This document shows, one piece after another, positions 1 through 13,900 of a DNA stretch of 64,000 nt (its first letter is position 1; every line of letters begins with the position of its first letter). Under the pieces are notes generated by a model. It did not search any database. It was not told the origin of the DNA and was given only the letters and a program-made list of their open reading frames with translations. The position numbers and the translations under genes are program-made. The stretch is taken from assembly GCA_021464245.1 (NCBI GenBank), contig JADCRB010000011.1, positions 502,462 to 566,461 of the forward strand, written 5' to 3'. The stretch is from Carallia brachiata (taxonomy: Eukaryota; Streptophyta; Magnoliopsida; Malpighiales; Rhizophoraceae).

Positions 1-607
1 AGGGCACCATATTTGGTTTTGTATGCACTTTAAGAATTTTTTAGTTTATTTTATTTTTTTGGGGTTAAGATTTCCAAAAAGTAGTGTTTCGGTCAATCCA
101 TGGAATTTTCGAGGGTTCAAGCTATGTCATATGGCCGTCATTACAGATGCTAGCGAAACAATTTTGAACGTAGATGTGTTTGGCAAATACGTAGTAAGAT
201 TAACATTTCTGGATCAAATGATTATTGAAGGTTATTTGTGTTGCCATTGTGGACCTTGGTTGTAAATTATTACCTGTGAGCATTGTGATCCTTCAAATTT
301 GAATGGATGTGCTCTAGGGATCTAATTGCTGAAATGGGCTTATTCCATTTCTACCTTACCTGCTGATAATGTGGCATTGATGTTATAGCTTAGAGCTTAG
401 TCATTTTCCTACAGAACAGCTGCCAGCCTGCCACAAGCATTGTTTTTTATATCTGTCATCTTCTAGTCTTGTTTCTCTTAGTTCCAGCTTTTAGGATCCT
501 GGACATGCTTTCGTCAGATTAACGTAGCTTCTTTATTCATGTATTTATTTTTATTTCTCGTGCTTTTTGGTATTTACTATTTCAATTCGTGGAATTTGTT
601 TTCGTAG
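1..607 (+). other. Probable intron of RPS11
   Basis: This stretch lies directly upstream of the second RPS11 coding exon and ends in a pyrimidine-rich tract and TTTCGTAG acceptor. No sequence resembling the missing lysine-rich N-terminal exon is visible. The short open frame at 23-265 has no recognisable homology and is treated as chance. Confidence 0.6.
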
Positions 608-1156
<549 letters not shown>

Positions 1157-4100
1157 TGCTTATTTCCAGCATTACTGCCACAAATGAGTTACAGATCTGG
1201 TTATGGAACAAAATTTTTTTGGAGTTTTGGTGAGCGTCAGTTTGTCATTAATTGACTAATAGGTGCTATTTTCTTCCTTTTCATATTGTTGAACATATGA
1301 TGAAGTGTTAAAGGTGCAAGTACTGTTGCTTTTGATGGTATTGAAGGTTTAAACTATCTTGGTTCTTATCCTCTTGCTTACACACCTGGTTTGTCAGTTG
1401 TATGTTGCTTTTCATGCATGTTGGTTTCATGTAGCGAAAATCCCGTGTTATCAATTATTTTACGTATTTACAGGTTGGAGCTCATTACAGCTTGATTGTC
1501 ATCGCATCGGTTGTCTGTTGGTGTGTGTTTAAATTTTGCAGCCTTCTTTGTTCATTGTCATTATGGAATGCTGGTGTTTTTACGTTTAATAAATGAACCT
1601 TAAAGGATACGAAATGCCACGTTGCATAACCATGGTTTTCATATGTCACTTGGGCGCGATTGAGAATTTTTTGTTTCATTGCATGGTCAAAAGTGGTTTC
1701 CCTGCCGTTGCAGTATTGGTTCTGTTGTACCTTTAGACAAAATCCAACATGGCCACTTCAAGCGCGGACCCCAGTTCACAGTTCATTACGTTTCTACCCT
1801 GTTTATACTCGCTAGAATTAAAAAAAGTAGACGAAGTGGCTAGTTCTACTTTATTTGAGACTTTTGCTCTTGCCCTGTCGTAAAATGTTAGGTGGTGGGT
1901 GATTTGCAGTGAGTCCTTGTCCAGCTGTTCCCTTTCACATGGAATTTAGTGAAGTTTGGTAACGAAATTTAGTGAAGTTTTTTATATAGGAAATACTGGG
2001 TAATAAGATTTAGCTAATAATAAAATGATAATAAAATGATATGGGCTATTAATATGGATTATTGGATTTTTAAAATTTAAGAAAAAAAATTATTGTATCG
2101 AATTAATTATATGATTATTTTGTTATCATTTAAAGTTAAGTTAAATAATAGAGTTTTTTTGTTATATTAAAAACAAAGTTTTTTGGGCATATAATTATAA
2201 GTATATGTTAGGTATATAGTAATTTAAATTATTAAATTTTAAAAAATATATTAGATTTGAAAAAAAAAATGAATCGTTAAATATTATTCGATTAATGTAA
2301 TTTTTATATGTCTAATTAAATGTGTCTAAAAAAAAGTCTTTATTAAAAATGGATGTAAGTAGCCCATTATTAAGCTCTTTTTGAGGGTGACAATGTTAGC
2401 GTTGCGGCTTTCAACGAGCTTTAACGGGACGTTATATTCACGAGTCTGATTAATGTAAACATAAATGGGAAACGATAGGTTCAGATTCGGCCCTTTACCC
2501 CTTTTTTCGATGTCTTACGTCTTTCACGCGTTGCCAATAGTCATAGCAACCTGCAAACGAGCGTGTCAGATTCGATTCAGACTAAATTATTTCAAATTTT
2601 AATTTAATCAGGTTTCAAGAAAATTGAATTTTGAGGCAGTTTCGATTTTGAGTTATTTACATTTTGTCATTTTGATTTTTGATAGTGTTGCAGGTTCTTT
2701 TCTTTTCTTTTCTTTTCTTTTTTCTAAGTTATTGCAGGTTGAATTCGGATTAATTAGGTAGCCAACCCAATTATCTATGGAAAAGTTTTGAGCTTACCTA
2801 CGCTTTGATTGTTTTGCGTGGGCTACTAATTTTCGCAGAGTAGCACTATATCGTTACATTTATGCAGCAATAAGTGGAAATATATATATTTTTTCATAAT
2901 ATCTAATAATTTATTTATTTATTTATTTAAATTTAACCATATACCTATTTATTTTAAAGTAAGTCAAAAACTTTTTTCCATTTTCGTATGTACAATCGTC
3001 TTTCATATCCCGAAGCTTCTGCTCGCATTCGCATATATCCTCTACAGATGGGACTACAAGTGTTAAAAAATTGGATTGGGTTGAATTTGAGTTGCATCGT
3101 TTATAATTTGGGTCGTTTATGGTTTAAATCATCTTTGGTTGGATTACTTTCAGTCACGTTACATTCGATTCAGATTCAGGTTGGATCATTTCAGATTCAA
3201 GTTGGATTCAAATCAAATTCGAGTCGAATTCGTACTGAACCATTATTTTTTTAAGTCATTTTTTATTAAAATAAAATATTTTAATTAAATGTAAAACTCA
3301 TTTTTATAATGGACTAAATATTTAAATTTAACTTTTACATCATATATATTTAGATTTTACGAAAATGGTACTAATTAGTAATTAAAAAAGATAAGTCAAA
3401 AGCAAAAGTCAAAAAAAATTTCACTATTTTATCTTTTTCTAAATCTAACGGGTAACTCAGATCTAACCCTGATCCAACATAAAATTTTCGGGTCATTTTC
3501 AGGTTGAGTCACTTTTGAATTCGGGTTGAAAAATCGAGTTTCTGATTCAATTTTTTCAGATAGATTCAAACAGATTATCGAATCGAATCACTTTTTAACA
3601 CTTATAAATGAGACTCATCCAAACTCCAAAATTTACTCTTTCTTCCATCGCCAAAAAGGGTAATTTGGGATTTGCCTCGCTTTATTGGTGCAGCCGCGAA
3701 TAAATTCCAATGCAACGTAGCTATTTTGGGGGCAGAAACAAGCATAGCTTCCTTGAATGGATTCCTAGCCAGCCTCGTTGTTGTTTTGCACCGCAAAGCA
3801 TTAGTGGTGCCAATAAAACGTGCAAATTTTTGATAAGAAATGTGGACCAAAATGATGCCAAACTTTTTGTCCAATGATGCAATGACACTAATCTTTAATG
3901 GGGGCACATTGTCCCACGTCGTCCCCACCCATACAGTAGGTTGCTTGGTCTGAAAGGTCGCCTTTCACTGTCGAGAACCAAAAAGTATCTCTATTTTGCA
4001 CCACCATAATTTAGTGTAGTGGGTCTCTCTCTCTCTCTCTCTCTCGTTTTTTTGCTTGGCCTTCATCTATCTTCTTTATTATTTCGTTTTTCTTTTCTTT

Positions 4101-6120
4101 TTTCCTCTTTTAAAATTATATAAAATAACATTAATTACAATTTTCTCGTTACCTTCTATAGATGTTTGTAGCTCTGTTTAAGGACCATATTAACTAGAAT
4201 CTACTTAAATCGATGGACAAACAACTTCTTTGGAATTAAATTGCATTTGACATTTGCCGCATATTTACTCGTTAATTTTTCATAACAAAAGGAAGATACC
4301 AGGAAAAAAAAAAAAAAAAAGTCTCTATTGTGGTTCGTGATCAAGTAAGCATTAATTGACAACGGGGTTCCTTACAAAAGTGACCTTTATTTGGTGCGGG
4401 ACATACGTGAATCACTTGGCATTATCATGAATAATTATTATATATTTGATTATTTGTGTCATTATTTATCTATGATAATACATTAATAGTTGTAAATATA
4501 TAATCAGTTGTTATCATTAGTGAGACAAAACATTTTTTATTAACACGTATCAAAATTAACGTTCCGTAACCCAAAGAAGAATTGTCCACTCATTCCATTT
4601 TGTTGAAAGCACGATAGAAAGAAAGCATAAAAGTCATTGTTGTCGTCCATCGCATTCCCATTAGATCAGTTTTCCTCTTGTTCTAACATTTCACTTTCAA
4701 ATCTTGTTGGCCAATTATCATAGACTTAAATACAGGGAACCCCGTGATGCAAGTTGTCATTAGCATGTAAATTAGCTTGTAAACACATGAAAATCAATTG
4801 GGTAGTCGCTAGTTGACAAATTTGATCAAACATTAGCAACCAATTGTCTTTAAAAAATATGCAAAAATAAATAAATTATTACGCACCACTCACGTTTTTT
4901 TTTTAGTTGGTCGACTAGGACAAATTATGATAGAAAAAGAGTCCACTATGATTAATTGGGAAGTTACTCTATAATGATTTTCTTTTCATTGCTTTTCATA
5001 TTTCAATCACTTGGGGATAATAGTTAGAGAATTATTAAATTGATTTAAAATATAAATTAAGTTAATTCAATTTTAACTGTGCGTGAAAAATTCACTAAAG
5101 TGAGACGAGAAGAATGCAAAATGAATAAAAATAGGGAATTGTTATTTACGCTCCCTTTTAAGCACCGTGTACGCACAACAAACTATTATGGCTTCACTTG
5201 TGCTTTGCTATCGGCGTGTAATGAGCTGAGTGTAAATAACAATTGCCCTAAAAATATCATGATTATTAATTACATATCAACGATATTACCACACCATCTA
5301 CGTTTAAATTATTTCAAAAGAAACTTACATTCATATAATAAAATCTTTGTGTAAAATAATTATGATCTTTTTTTTAGACTGATAGGAGAAATAATTATGA
5401 TCAGAGTTCTGTTTCAAATGATACATTACAACAAACAAGTAGAATTACTTGAAAGATTTAGGTTGATGTGCTAATAAAACTTAAACTGTAACCCTAAAAA
5501 AAAAAAGTCTAGAGACACGATGAATGTCCATTTCTCTGAACAGGAATTGCTAATGGAGAATCTAGTCATTGTAGTTGAATATCCATGAATTTTACCAATG
5601 CAAGAAAGATTTTTGATGTTATGGGAAATTTGAGTGAGAGGGACATTTTTGTAGATTCGCAAGACAAGACACAGCACAAGGATTTTTTTTTTTTGCAAGG
5701 AAAGTCAATAAAATTACGAAATAAAAAAAAATAATTAAGATGCGAATATAAAACAAAAAAAACGCAACAAAATGTCTAACATAATTGTGCTTAAAACAGG
5801 CATCATGGGACCATGAAGACCAACATTTGAGTTTTAATAAAAAGAACAAGAAAAAACACAAAGTAGAAAAAGGTCGCCTGGATTTTTTTTTTTTTTGAGA
5901 AAAAAACGTGTATTATTAAAGAAAAATAAAATGAAGTAAAAACACAGACCCAATTTAACCTCTAAGTTATTTTTTTTAGTCAATGGAGGGCTGAAAGCCT
6001 TGTTACGATTCATCAGTTCATCAGCATCCCGCAACCTCTAATTAAAAAAAAAAAAAAAAAAAAAAAACCCACCAAACTGATTTTTGGCCACGCTTTTGCA
6101 GAAAAATCTGTAATTTAACA
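1157..6120. other. Intergenic region: RPS11 3' flank and AT-rich spacer
   Basis: The first 400-500 bp are probably the RPS11 3' UTR; an AATAAA lies at 1588-1593. The rest is AT-rich spacer. A degenerate stretch at about 3050-3600 is rich in GATTCAGATT/TTCGGGTT-like words, as in decayed retroelement or satellite-like repeats. A CT microsatellite lies at 4024-4045 and an A-run near 4304. I find no convincing gene; the largest open frame (3602-3928, minus strand) has no recognisable features. Confidence 0.5.
4024..4045. repeat. (CT)n microsatellite
   Basis: About eleven uninterrupted CT dinucleotides in spacer DNA. Confidence 0.95.
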
Positions 6121-6130
6121 GCTCCGAGGA

Positions 6131-6154
6131 CTCTCTCTCTCTCTCTCTCTCTCT
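6131..6154. repeat. (CT)n microsatellite in the PP2C promoter/leader
   Basis: Twelve CT dinucleotides about 230 bp upstream of the PP2C start codon. CT/GA tracts are common in plant core promoters and 5' UTRs, so this may mark the transcribed leader. It is preceded by a 24-base A run (about 6044-6067). Confidence 0.85.
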
Positions 6155-6434
6155 GATGGTACTATAGATAAAGAACAAGAGTCGCCAAAATCTAAAGATA
6201 TTCCCGAGAATCTTCTCTCTAATGATAAATTTTTCTTCGATTCTCTCTCCTGCTATATCATCCTCTATTTTGTGCTCTCTCTCTCTTTGTTTTTTTAGTA
6301 CTTTGGATACCTACAAACAGCAACAAATTGTCAAAGAGAATTGTTAAAAGTTCATTTCCCATCACTGGGCACTTGAGGAATAACTATGTGTCTTGAAGAT
6401 GCAGAGCAGGGCAGCCATGAAATGGAGAGTCTTG

Positions 6435-6470
<36 letters not shown>
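6435..6470 (+). repeat. (AAC)n coding microsatellite, poly-Asn tract
   Basis: Trinucleotide repeat inside PP2C exon 1 encoding a run of Asn after MESLD. A hypervariable homopeptide in a probably disordered N-terminal extension upstream of the phosphatase domain. Confidence 0.95.
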
Positions 6471-6471
<1 letters not shown>

Positions 6472-8979
6472 GAAGCAGGCTTGGCCATTGCATTGTGACA
6501 TCTTGCATACCCAGATGGAGAATTTGGACAAAGACCCTTCCTTGATCAGTTCCAGTGATGGGTTCATCGTCGGCAACTCATTTCCTGTGAGCATTTAGTC
6601 CATTTCGCCCCCAAGTTGCCTTTTTTTTTTTTTTTTAAGAAAAAAATTGTCTTCTTTTTTGAATTATGCCATGTCCAAGTTCATCTCAATGAAAATGAAA
6701 CTGACTTGCTGCTATCTGTTTATTAACTCGACAGTTTGATGTTTATTAACTTTACAGTTTGGTGTACAAAAATGCATTTCATCAAAAAGTTGCTTTTTTT
6801 TTTGGTGGTTTACAGTTTCATGATTTTCAGGTCTGTTGATTTCTGAGTTCTGCTATGACATTTCAAGCAACATATCTCCTTGCATCACTTGTTGGAAAGA
6901 TATATTACCTTGTTTAGAGATCTATAATTCCAGTTGTATTGCTCCTTTGTACCATGAAAGCACCCAAAAAAATAAATAAAAAAAAACTGGTTTGGTGATT
7001 TTTGGTGTCAATTAAGAAACAATTATGGGGTTATGATCACTGTTACCTTGATATGATTTTCTTTTTGCCTTAGCCTTTGGTAGTCTTATTTATGACGGTT
7101 TTGACATTCAAACCATGTGAATCGTGGGCCGAGTTTTGATAATTGTTACTGTAACTTATGTATTCAGCTTAACAGCCAGAAACGATTACATATCATATCA
7201 GTTATTTTTACACGATGTGATTGATTATAATTGTAATTAATTTATTATTTTACAAAACCTACCAAACTCACTCGTTTGGCACTTGAGAACAGTAAATTTT
7301 GTTGGAACCTATTTGTCAATGTTTTGTTAGCATTAAAGAAAATATGACAAGTGTAGAGAAGACTCAAGTTTTTCTCCCCTAATGAGTATGTTTTTCTGAA
7401 TTGGAACCTAACATTCCCTAGATGCACCTCTTTTCACTTTGTACTTCTGTACTGATATAGTGAATAGTGATACTATCATCTAAGAATCATTTTGATCAAC
7501 AAAAGAATATTGATAGATGTAAGTCATCATTTCTGCAACTAGATTTGGGATTGAAAAATAGTTTTGGATTGCTTTCTTAAGCTACTTATCGTACTTCTAA
7601 TTACTTCTTTTAATTCCATATCTTTATGGCTTGTTCAGTTGGAAAGCATTTGCGAAGACAGAGCAGTCACAGAGAGGAAAACAGATCTCTCAAATGATTT
7701 TGTCCCTTCCCTTCGCTCAGGAGAGTGGTCTGACATTGGTGAGAGACTTGACATGCAGGATACACACATTTGCATCAGCAACTTGGCCGAGAAATTTGGT
7801 TGTAGATCACTCAGCGATGATGCCATTTCTTTCTACGGTGTAAGTTTTTCAGCCTGTAATGCTATTTATCTGCAATTTGGCCATAAAACATTCTGTCATA
7901 TTATTACTTCATGAACATTTCTTTTTCATTTGTGTGTTTCTAACTGGGTACTGAAAAAGAATCCCAGTTTGTAGGGCAGACGTTTTGCGATTGACAAGCA
8001 TAGTAAACTCTTCCGGAGCATATATATCTTGGTGGAAAATGATGTTTTCATCTGTCACATTTTCTCCTGTTAAACTTTTGATTATTGTAATAAGCATGAA
8101 GGTTTTGGGAAGGCCATGTCAATCCTGAAGACAAATTCAACCTGTCTCTTTGAAACTGATCCTGTTCGTGAGAACTCATAATTTAGATCCATTTTTCTTC
8201 CTTGTTGTGCCCAAGCCCATGTAATTGGAGGGGAAATAATGTGCAACAGAAAATGCAGCAAGTATGAATCAAACACCAGCCTATTGAAATATTGATCTAT
8301 GTACGCATTGAGTAAAGAAGATGCTTCACGACATTAGGGCGAGTGATAAGTGCTCTTCCTCGTCCATCTTTGTAGGAGAAACTGTAAGCTCAACTAAAAA
8401 AGTAAAGCATGCTTTGAGCATTTTGATGGTTTAGTGGGATTCTATATTTTGGAGGTTGAAAGCCTAACCTTAGTATAACGATCACTCTATTGTGACCTGG
8501 AGGATTTCCAGCCAACAAGAATACTGATTTTCAACTTATCTTGATGAACTTATAATTGCAATCTCTTTGAATGAAGGTTTTTGATGGGCATGGAGGAAAG
8601 AGTGCAGCACAGTTTGTTTGTGACCATTTGCCAAGAGTCATCGTTGAAGATGCTGATTTCCCTTTAAAACTTGAGAGAGTGGTCACGAGGTCATTCGCGG
8701 AAACTGATGCTGCATTTGAAAACTCATGTGCCCTTGAGACTGCCCTCCCTTCTGGCACCACTGCACTCACTGCAATGATATTTGGGAGGTAAGCACCTCA
8801 GATCCTTGACTGCTGGTTATCTATTAGTTTTTCTGCTTGATCTAGGATGTTGTTGCCCATCCATTCTCGTGTGTACTTTATAGGAAAGGTAAACTGAGTA
8901 AACCTAATATGCAATCACCATTAAGGCCTTAAGATAAATGATGGATTAGAATTGAATAGAATGCGATAAGGAAATGACA

Positions 8980-9016
8980 ACATGCTATGAACCAAAAAAA
9001 AAAAAAAAACATGCTA
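8980..9016 (+). mobile_element. Micro-retroposon: TGAACC plus poly-A with 8-bp direct repeats
   Basis: In PP2C intron 3, ACATGCTA (8980-8987) is repeated at 9009-9016. Between them is only TGAACC followed by about 15 A. The poly-A tail plus target-site duplication pattern suggests an extremely 5'-truncated LINE-type insertion. One of a series in this window. Confidence 0.55.
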
Positions 9017-9753
9017 CTTGCAAATGGTCAAAATTATACGTGTGAATTTGATAACTGGACTAATCACAAAAGGCCTGCCATGCATTCCACTTCCGCATAA
9101 AGTATCACCTTTTGAGGTGCTGCCGGTGGTATTTTTGTGCTTGCTTGCTTAAATTAGTCAACCGAACTAGTTCATATTTCCTGAACTTTGGACAGATCTT
9201 TACTCGTGGCAAATGCTGGGGATTGCCGGGCAGTATTGTCAAGGCGTGGAATAGCAATAGAGATGTCAAAAGACCATAGACCCTGTTGCACTGAAGAAAG
9301 AACACGTATTGAATCCTTGGGTGGATACATTGATGAAGGTTATCTAAATGGTCTGTTAGGTGTTACCGTGCATTAGGTGATTGGCACCTTGAGGGGATGA
9401 AGGGTAAAACAGGTGGCCCCTTGAGTGCTGAACCAGAACTTAAGCTGATTACGCTGACCCAGGAAGATGAGTTTCTGATCATTGGAAGTGATGGACTATG
9501 GGATTCCTTCTCCAGCCAATATGCAGTAGATTTCTCCCGAAGGAGACTTCAAGAGCACAACGATGTGAAGCTTTGCTGCAAACAAATGGTAGAAGAAGCA
9601 ATAAAACGGGGAGCCGACAACTTGACAGTTGTGATGGTGAGCTTTCACTTGGAGCCACCTCCGAAAATTACTGTACAGAGAGCAAGAGTCAGACGGAGCA
9701 TTTCTGCCGAGGGACTTCAGAATCTCAATTGCCTGTTACGAGGATTAAGTTGA

Positions 9754-10907
9754 AAATTCTTTGCTGGCAAATGGTAGGTTAGCAATAATGTACGTTTTCC
9801 TCAACTTTTGTGTACATAAATTCGTCCCGAAAACAGAAACTGCAATTTTCATGCCTCTTATTGTTGTAACCTCCTTCAATGTCAAAGAAGTGGATGCGAG
9901 AGCAAAAATATGAAAGTCAACCATTGAGTGAAAGGTTGCAATATATGCCTTTGTTTTCCTAATTATTGTTGCTTTGAAATCTTAAGGATTGTTCGAGTTT
10001 ACGGTCTTGTGGCAGGCAATGATCTCATCTTCGAAGGATTACTTTGTGAACGACACTCTGCAGGATGCCAAACTGTTGCCTTGTTGCAATCCCATTGAGC
10101 TTTGGGCCAGGCAAATTCATATGCGGTCTTGTGATTGCAACATTTTTTTTTTCTTTTTTGGGCTTTAAGAACGGTTTGAAAACAACTCACGGAACATTAT
10201 ATCAAAATTATATCAAAGTAATAACACATTCTGAACTATATATATATATATATATGTCTTCCTCCAAAGAAAAGAAAAAAAGTTCGAAAACACATTCTTC
10301 TACCTTTTCAAGAGTTTTAGTCTTTGTAAATTAAGTCGAGACTGCTAAAATCTTTTGATCACTTTTGCATGGTATACGTGTTTTATCATGCAATTCAATC
10401 ATACTGTAATAATATTCATATTTTTTTGCAACAACATACATACTTTTTATAATAAAAAAAATATAAATTTTTATTACAAAAAATATAATTATTGTTAAAA
10501 AAACATAGACGTTTTTATAGTATAACCAATCGTAGAACAAAAATGCATGCCCATTTACATTTTCCGAAGAATAAAATAAAAAAAATTAAAAATCTCCGCC
10601 AATTGACAGCAAAAACGCACATCGGATTAAGTGTCAAACATATAGACATGCAAAAATATCCGGATTAAATGTCAAATATATAGACATACAAAAATATCCA
10701 AAATTTTGGGATTCGGATTGACTGATCGCACAAGAATATCTGCTGGTTTAAAGGGCAAAGTGTAGGGATTGAGGGGCAGTTGCACTAGCAGCTCAGGATT
10801 TGGATACACTTAATCTTACATCCACATTCAAAAGATAAAGGAAAAAAGGAGAAAATTTCACCGACTACAACATCCTTCGGCCATATTCTCAGCCGAACAG
10901 GCATCCA
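9754..10907. other. Intergenic spacer between convergent PP2C and Snu114 genes
   Basis: The two genes converge here, so both 3' UTRs lie in this interval. It contains a short (TA)n run near 10238-10255 and a near-duplicate pair of about 25 bp words around GATTAAGTGTCAAACATATAGAC (10625 and 10665). No gene seen. Confidence 0.5.
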
Positions 10908-13900
10908 CTAACCAACAATCATTTGTTGATGAATATCAGCTGCTTGCTGAGCCAGCTCAACCATCATAGCCTCGTCGAAGAACTTGTTGATACTGACATC
11001 CTCGCTCATTCCCTGGCAATAAAAACCAAAGAAATTATCAGTTTCTAGCACACTTAAACCCAAAGAATCAAATTCTAAAATCGCTGAGGAATTGTCTGTG
11101 GGTCTGAGCAAATGCGTCTGTGTGTAAGTGTGTCAAAGGGAGGGGAAAGCAGCTATACCTTGCGACGCCTCGTCTTCACCATAAATTCACGAGCAAGATG
11201 CTGGATTGGTGCAGGCTCAAGCGGCCGCAAAACAATGCTCTTGTCAAGGGGATCTCCAGGGACTATAGCCCAATGATCAAATACTGAAAGGCAGAATGCT
11301 TGCCCCTGCGTATGATACCTCAGGTCTGTTTCGAAACCAAATGACTCTATTACAGGTAAAAAGGCCTGAAATACAAAGCGAAGGGAACAACAAAAGGTTA
11401 GATGAAATTCAAGTATGGGCTATTCTCTCCCTGCAAAATGTGTAACTACCACTCATTCTCCACTAATAAAGTTAGGGGAGAAAAAGTTTATTAAAACTAA
11501 TTTTCAACTCAATAAATTTTCTAGATTGTTTTGAAGTTGGAAACCAAAAGGACTGTTTCAATCGACCATCGAATCACAGCAACCAAAAAGCAAATGCTTG
11601 CGTTCTGTTTCTAACAATTATTACATTTAAACAATATGGCATGGAATTTTTTCTTTTTTTTCTTTTTTTTGAATAGAAAAACAAGTCTCACTATCCACAG
11701 CTGGAGAACATGGGTGGTCTGCCGCATGCCCTCTGGGACTTCCACAATTTTCCATGCCCACTCAATAGGGGAACTGTCCTAGCAGTGATTGAAGTGTTTA
11801 CACCATATTATACAAATAATTGTGGTAGGCAAAGCACAGTGGTCAAACCTTGACAATATATGCTGGTGTCCCAGGCTGAGGAACATCTGCTGTAACATGC
11901 CCACGTCTGCGAGACAGCACCGTATAGATTGCAGAGAGGCAGTCGATTGGTGTTTGTATCTGATAAAATGGCAACGAAATATTGATAGTTCCATCAGTCC
12001 AAGATAACTAAGTTCATGGAGTTATGACAATTGCATGCAGTAGCAAGATGTTATCATGCTAAAAATGGAACTCAGACTGAATGAACATTATGCTCAGCTT
12101 TCTCCTCAAGCTCACTAGCATTGTCGTTTCTAGATCATGTAATAAAAAGTTGTCACTGCACACAGAAACCGTTTATATAGCATAATGATCAATATAATGC
12201 AAGTAGCATTCACCTCCACATAATATACTGGTTCCATGAGCCGTGGGGTCGCCATAAGAAAAGACGAATAGGCCACCCGTCGAGCTGTGGGAATAATCTG
12301 ACCAGATCCCCTATGCAGGGGTTCAGGTGCAATTCTTGCATCAACAATCTTGAACTTCACATTCCTGATTGGCTCATCACATAGCGGCCCTTCTCGTGCA
12401 CCCCATTGAAAACTGGCCAAAAGAAGAGAGAAAAATGAAACCTATAATTTGAAGCCTATAAATTAAAGAAATGAAAAGAATGAGAGGATGGATTTCCACG
12501 AGTAGAATACAGATATGGAACAATAATAGGAAAATCCATTTACCCTTGCACAATAGAATCCTTGACAGCACCGAGCAATCCCTTGTCAACTTCAGTAGGG
12601 AGTGTGTCATCCAACAAAATGTTAGGTCCCTGCAGATTCCAATAAGAATGTCAATTAGTGCCTTATATCCAGAAAAGGGTAAAAATATGCCCCTTAAAGT
12701 ACCATGACACATGCAGGATCAAGTGACCCGGGATAATTTTCCAAAGATCAACATAGTAACAACTCCACAATGGTATTACCTGCTTATCAGGGCCGAACGC
12801 CCATATAGAACGCGCTGCAAGCAAATCCCAGTCGTATTTTGTCTTGAAGAAGTCACCAAGAGCTTTTCGGTTCCAATCAATGCTTACAACTCCATTCTCA
12901 ATGTCTTCAGCCAGTCCTTTTTCTAATGGTTCTGCAATCTACAAAAAAAAAAGGAAGCAACTCTCAATGCCCCAAACTAAGATAGATTCTTAGAGCGAGA
13001 GAGAAAGAAAGAAAACATGACTGGATCAAATAGCTTAGATGGTGCCATTACCATGGTTATTTTATTTTTCTTGTTGGGTGTTTCGGCAAAGCATTTCATT
13101 GATGAAGATTCCACCACAGTTTCACAGAATGAGACAACGGGATCTGCTACCTATGTTTTGCATGGAACATTAAAAACAATGATTCCTTAAATGCTAAGCA
13201 CATGAAAAAGGCAGACAAATAAAAGTAGAAATAAGCCGAAGTTCATCAAACAAGAGATGAAGGAATAGAAACCTTGACTTCGACTTCAGAATAGAGCTCT
13301 CTCAGGTCCTTCATAATGGAATCCAAGTACAACTCTCCAGTACCAAGAATAGTGTGTTCTCCTGACTCTTCCACTTTAGTAATGGCCAAAGGATAGCTTT
13401 TGCTGATCTTCCTAAGGCCCTCCACCATTTTAGGCAACTCACTAGGGTTCAGAGGCTCAGTTGCAGTTTTTACTACTGGAAGAGTGTTGAACTGCAGAGG
13501 CCGAAATATGTATACGTCTTCATAGTTATAATTCACATTACAAAGAGTTGCAGTTTTCATTATTGAAGCATCAACGCCTTCAATCAGAACCCAAGAACCA
13601 GGAGGAGCCATGCTTATGGGTAATCTATACCGAGCCTGATAAACCCAAAGTTTGGTCACTTCTTTTACTGTCATATCCTCCTCGTCATCTGGTGAATAGC
13701 CCTCTCCCAGAACCTTTACTGATTGCCCAGTCAGAATTTGGCCACTATAAACCCTACCAAAAGCGTCAAAGGCACTGCAATCTGACTTGGGATACAGTTT
13801 GGTCACATTGACCATTAAGGGGCCAGAAGGGTCGCAGTCTACCATCGCCTTGTAGATGGTAGAATCTTTTGGCCCAGTATAGATGTGATCCACTTTCCTA

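Larger units (their letters stand above)
6386..9753 (+). pseudogene. Protein phosphatase 2C (PP2C, PPM family), frame broken in exon 4
   Basis: PPM/PP2C phosphatases are Mg/Mn-dependent Ser/Thr phosphatases. Exons are 6386-6586, 7639-7839, 8577-8788 and 9196-9753, with matching phases and GT-AG introns. Visible motifs are SGEWSDIGERLDMQDTHIC (residues about 94-112), the metal-binding GVFDGHGG (134-141; Asp137) and NAGDCRAV. The frame then breaks near 9365. The conserved [15 protein letters not shown] can be read only if one base is added in ACCGT at 9364-9368; as given, translation stops at 9374-9376 after 264 residues. The downstream frame (9397-9753) encodes the rest: GPLSAEPELKL, IIGSDGLWDS and RGADNLTVVMV, which supply the SDG and DN metal-binding aspartates. 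The usual R-x-x-M-E-D motif reads M-Q-D, replacing a metal-site glutamate. The N terminus has a run of eleven Asn. This could be a decayed paralogue or a single-base sequence error in a live gene. Confidence 0.88.

Noticed and set aside
23..265. Open frame at the left edge as a possible RPS11 first exon
   Set aside because: It lacks the lysine/glycine-rich N-terminal sequence expected of S11; it is more likely intron.
3602..3928. 108-codon minus-strand open frame upstream of PP2C
   Set aside because: No recognisable motif, no splice or promoter context, and ordinary composition; likely chance.
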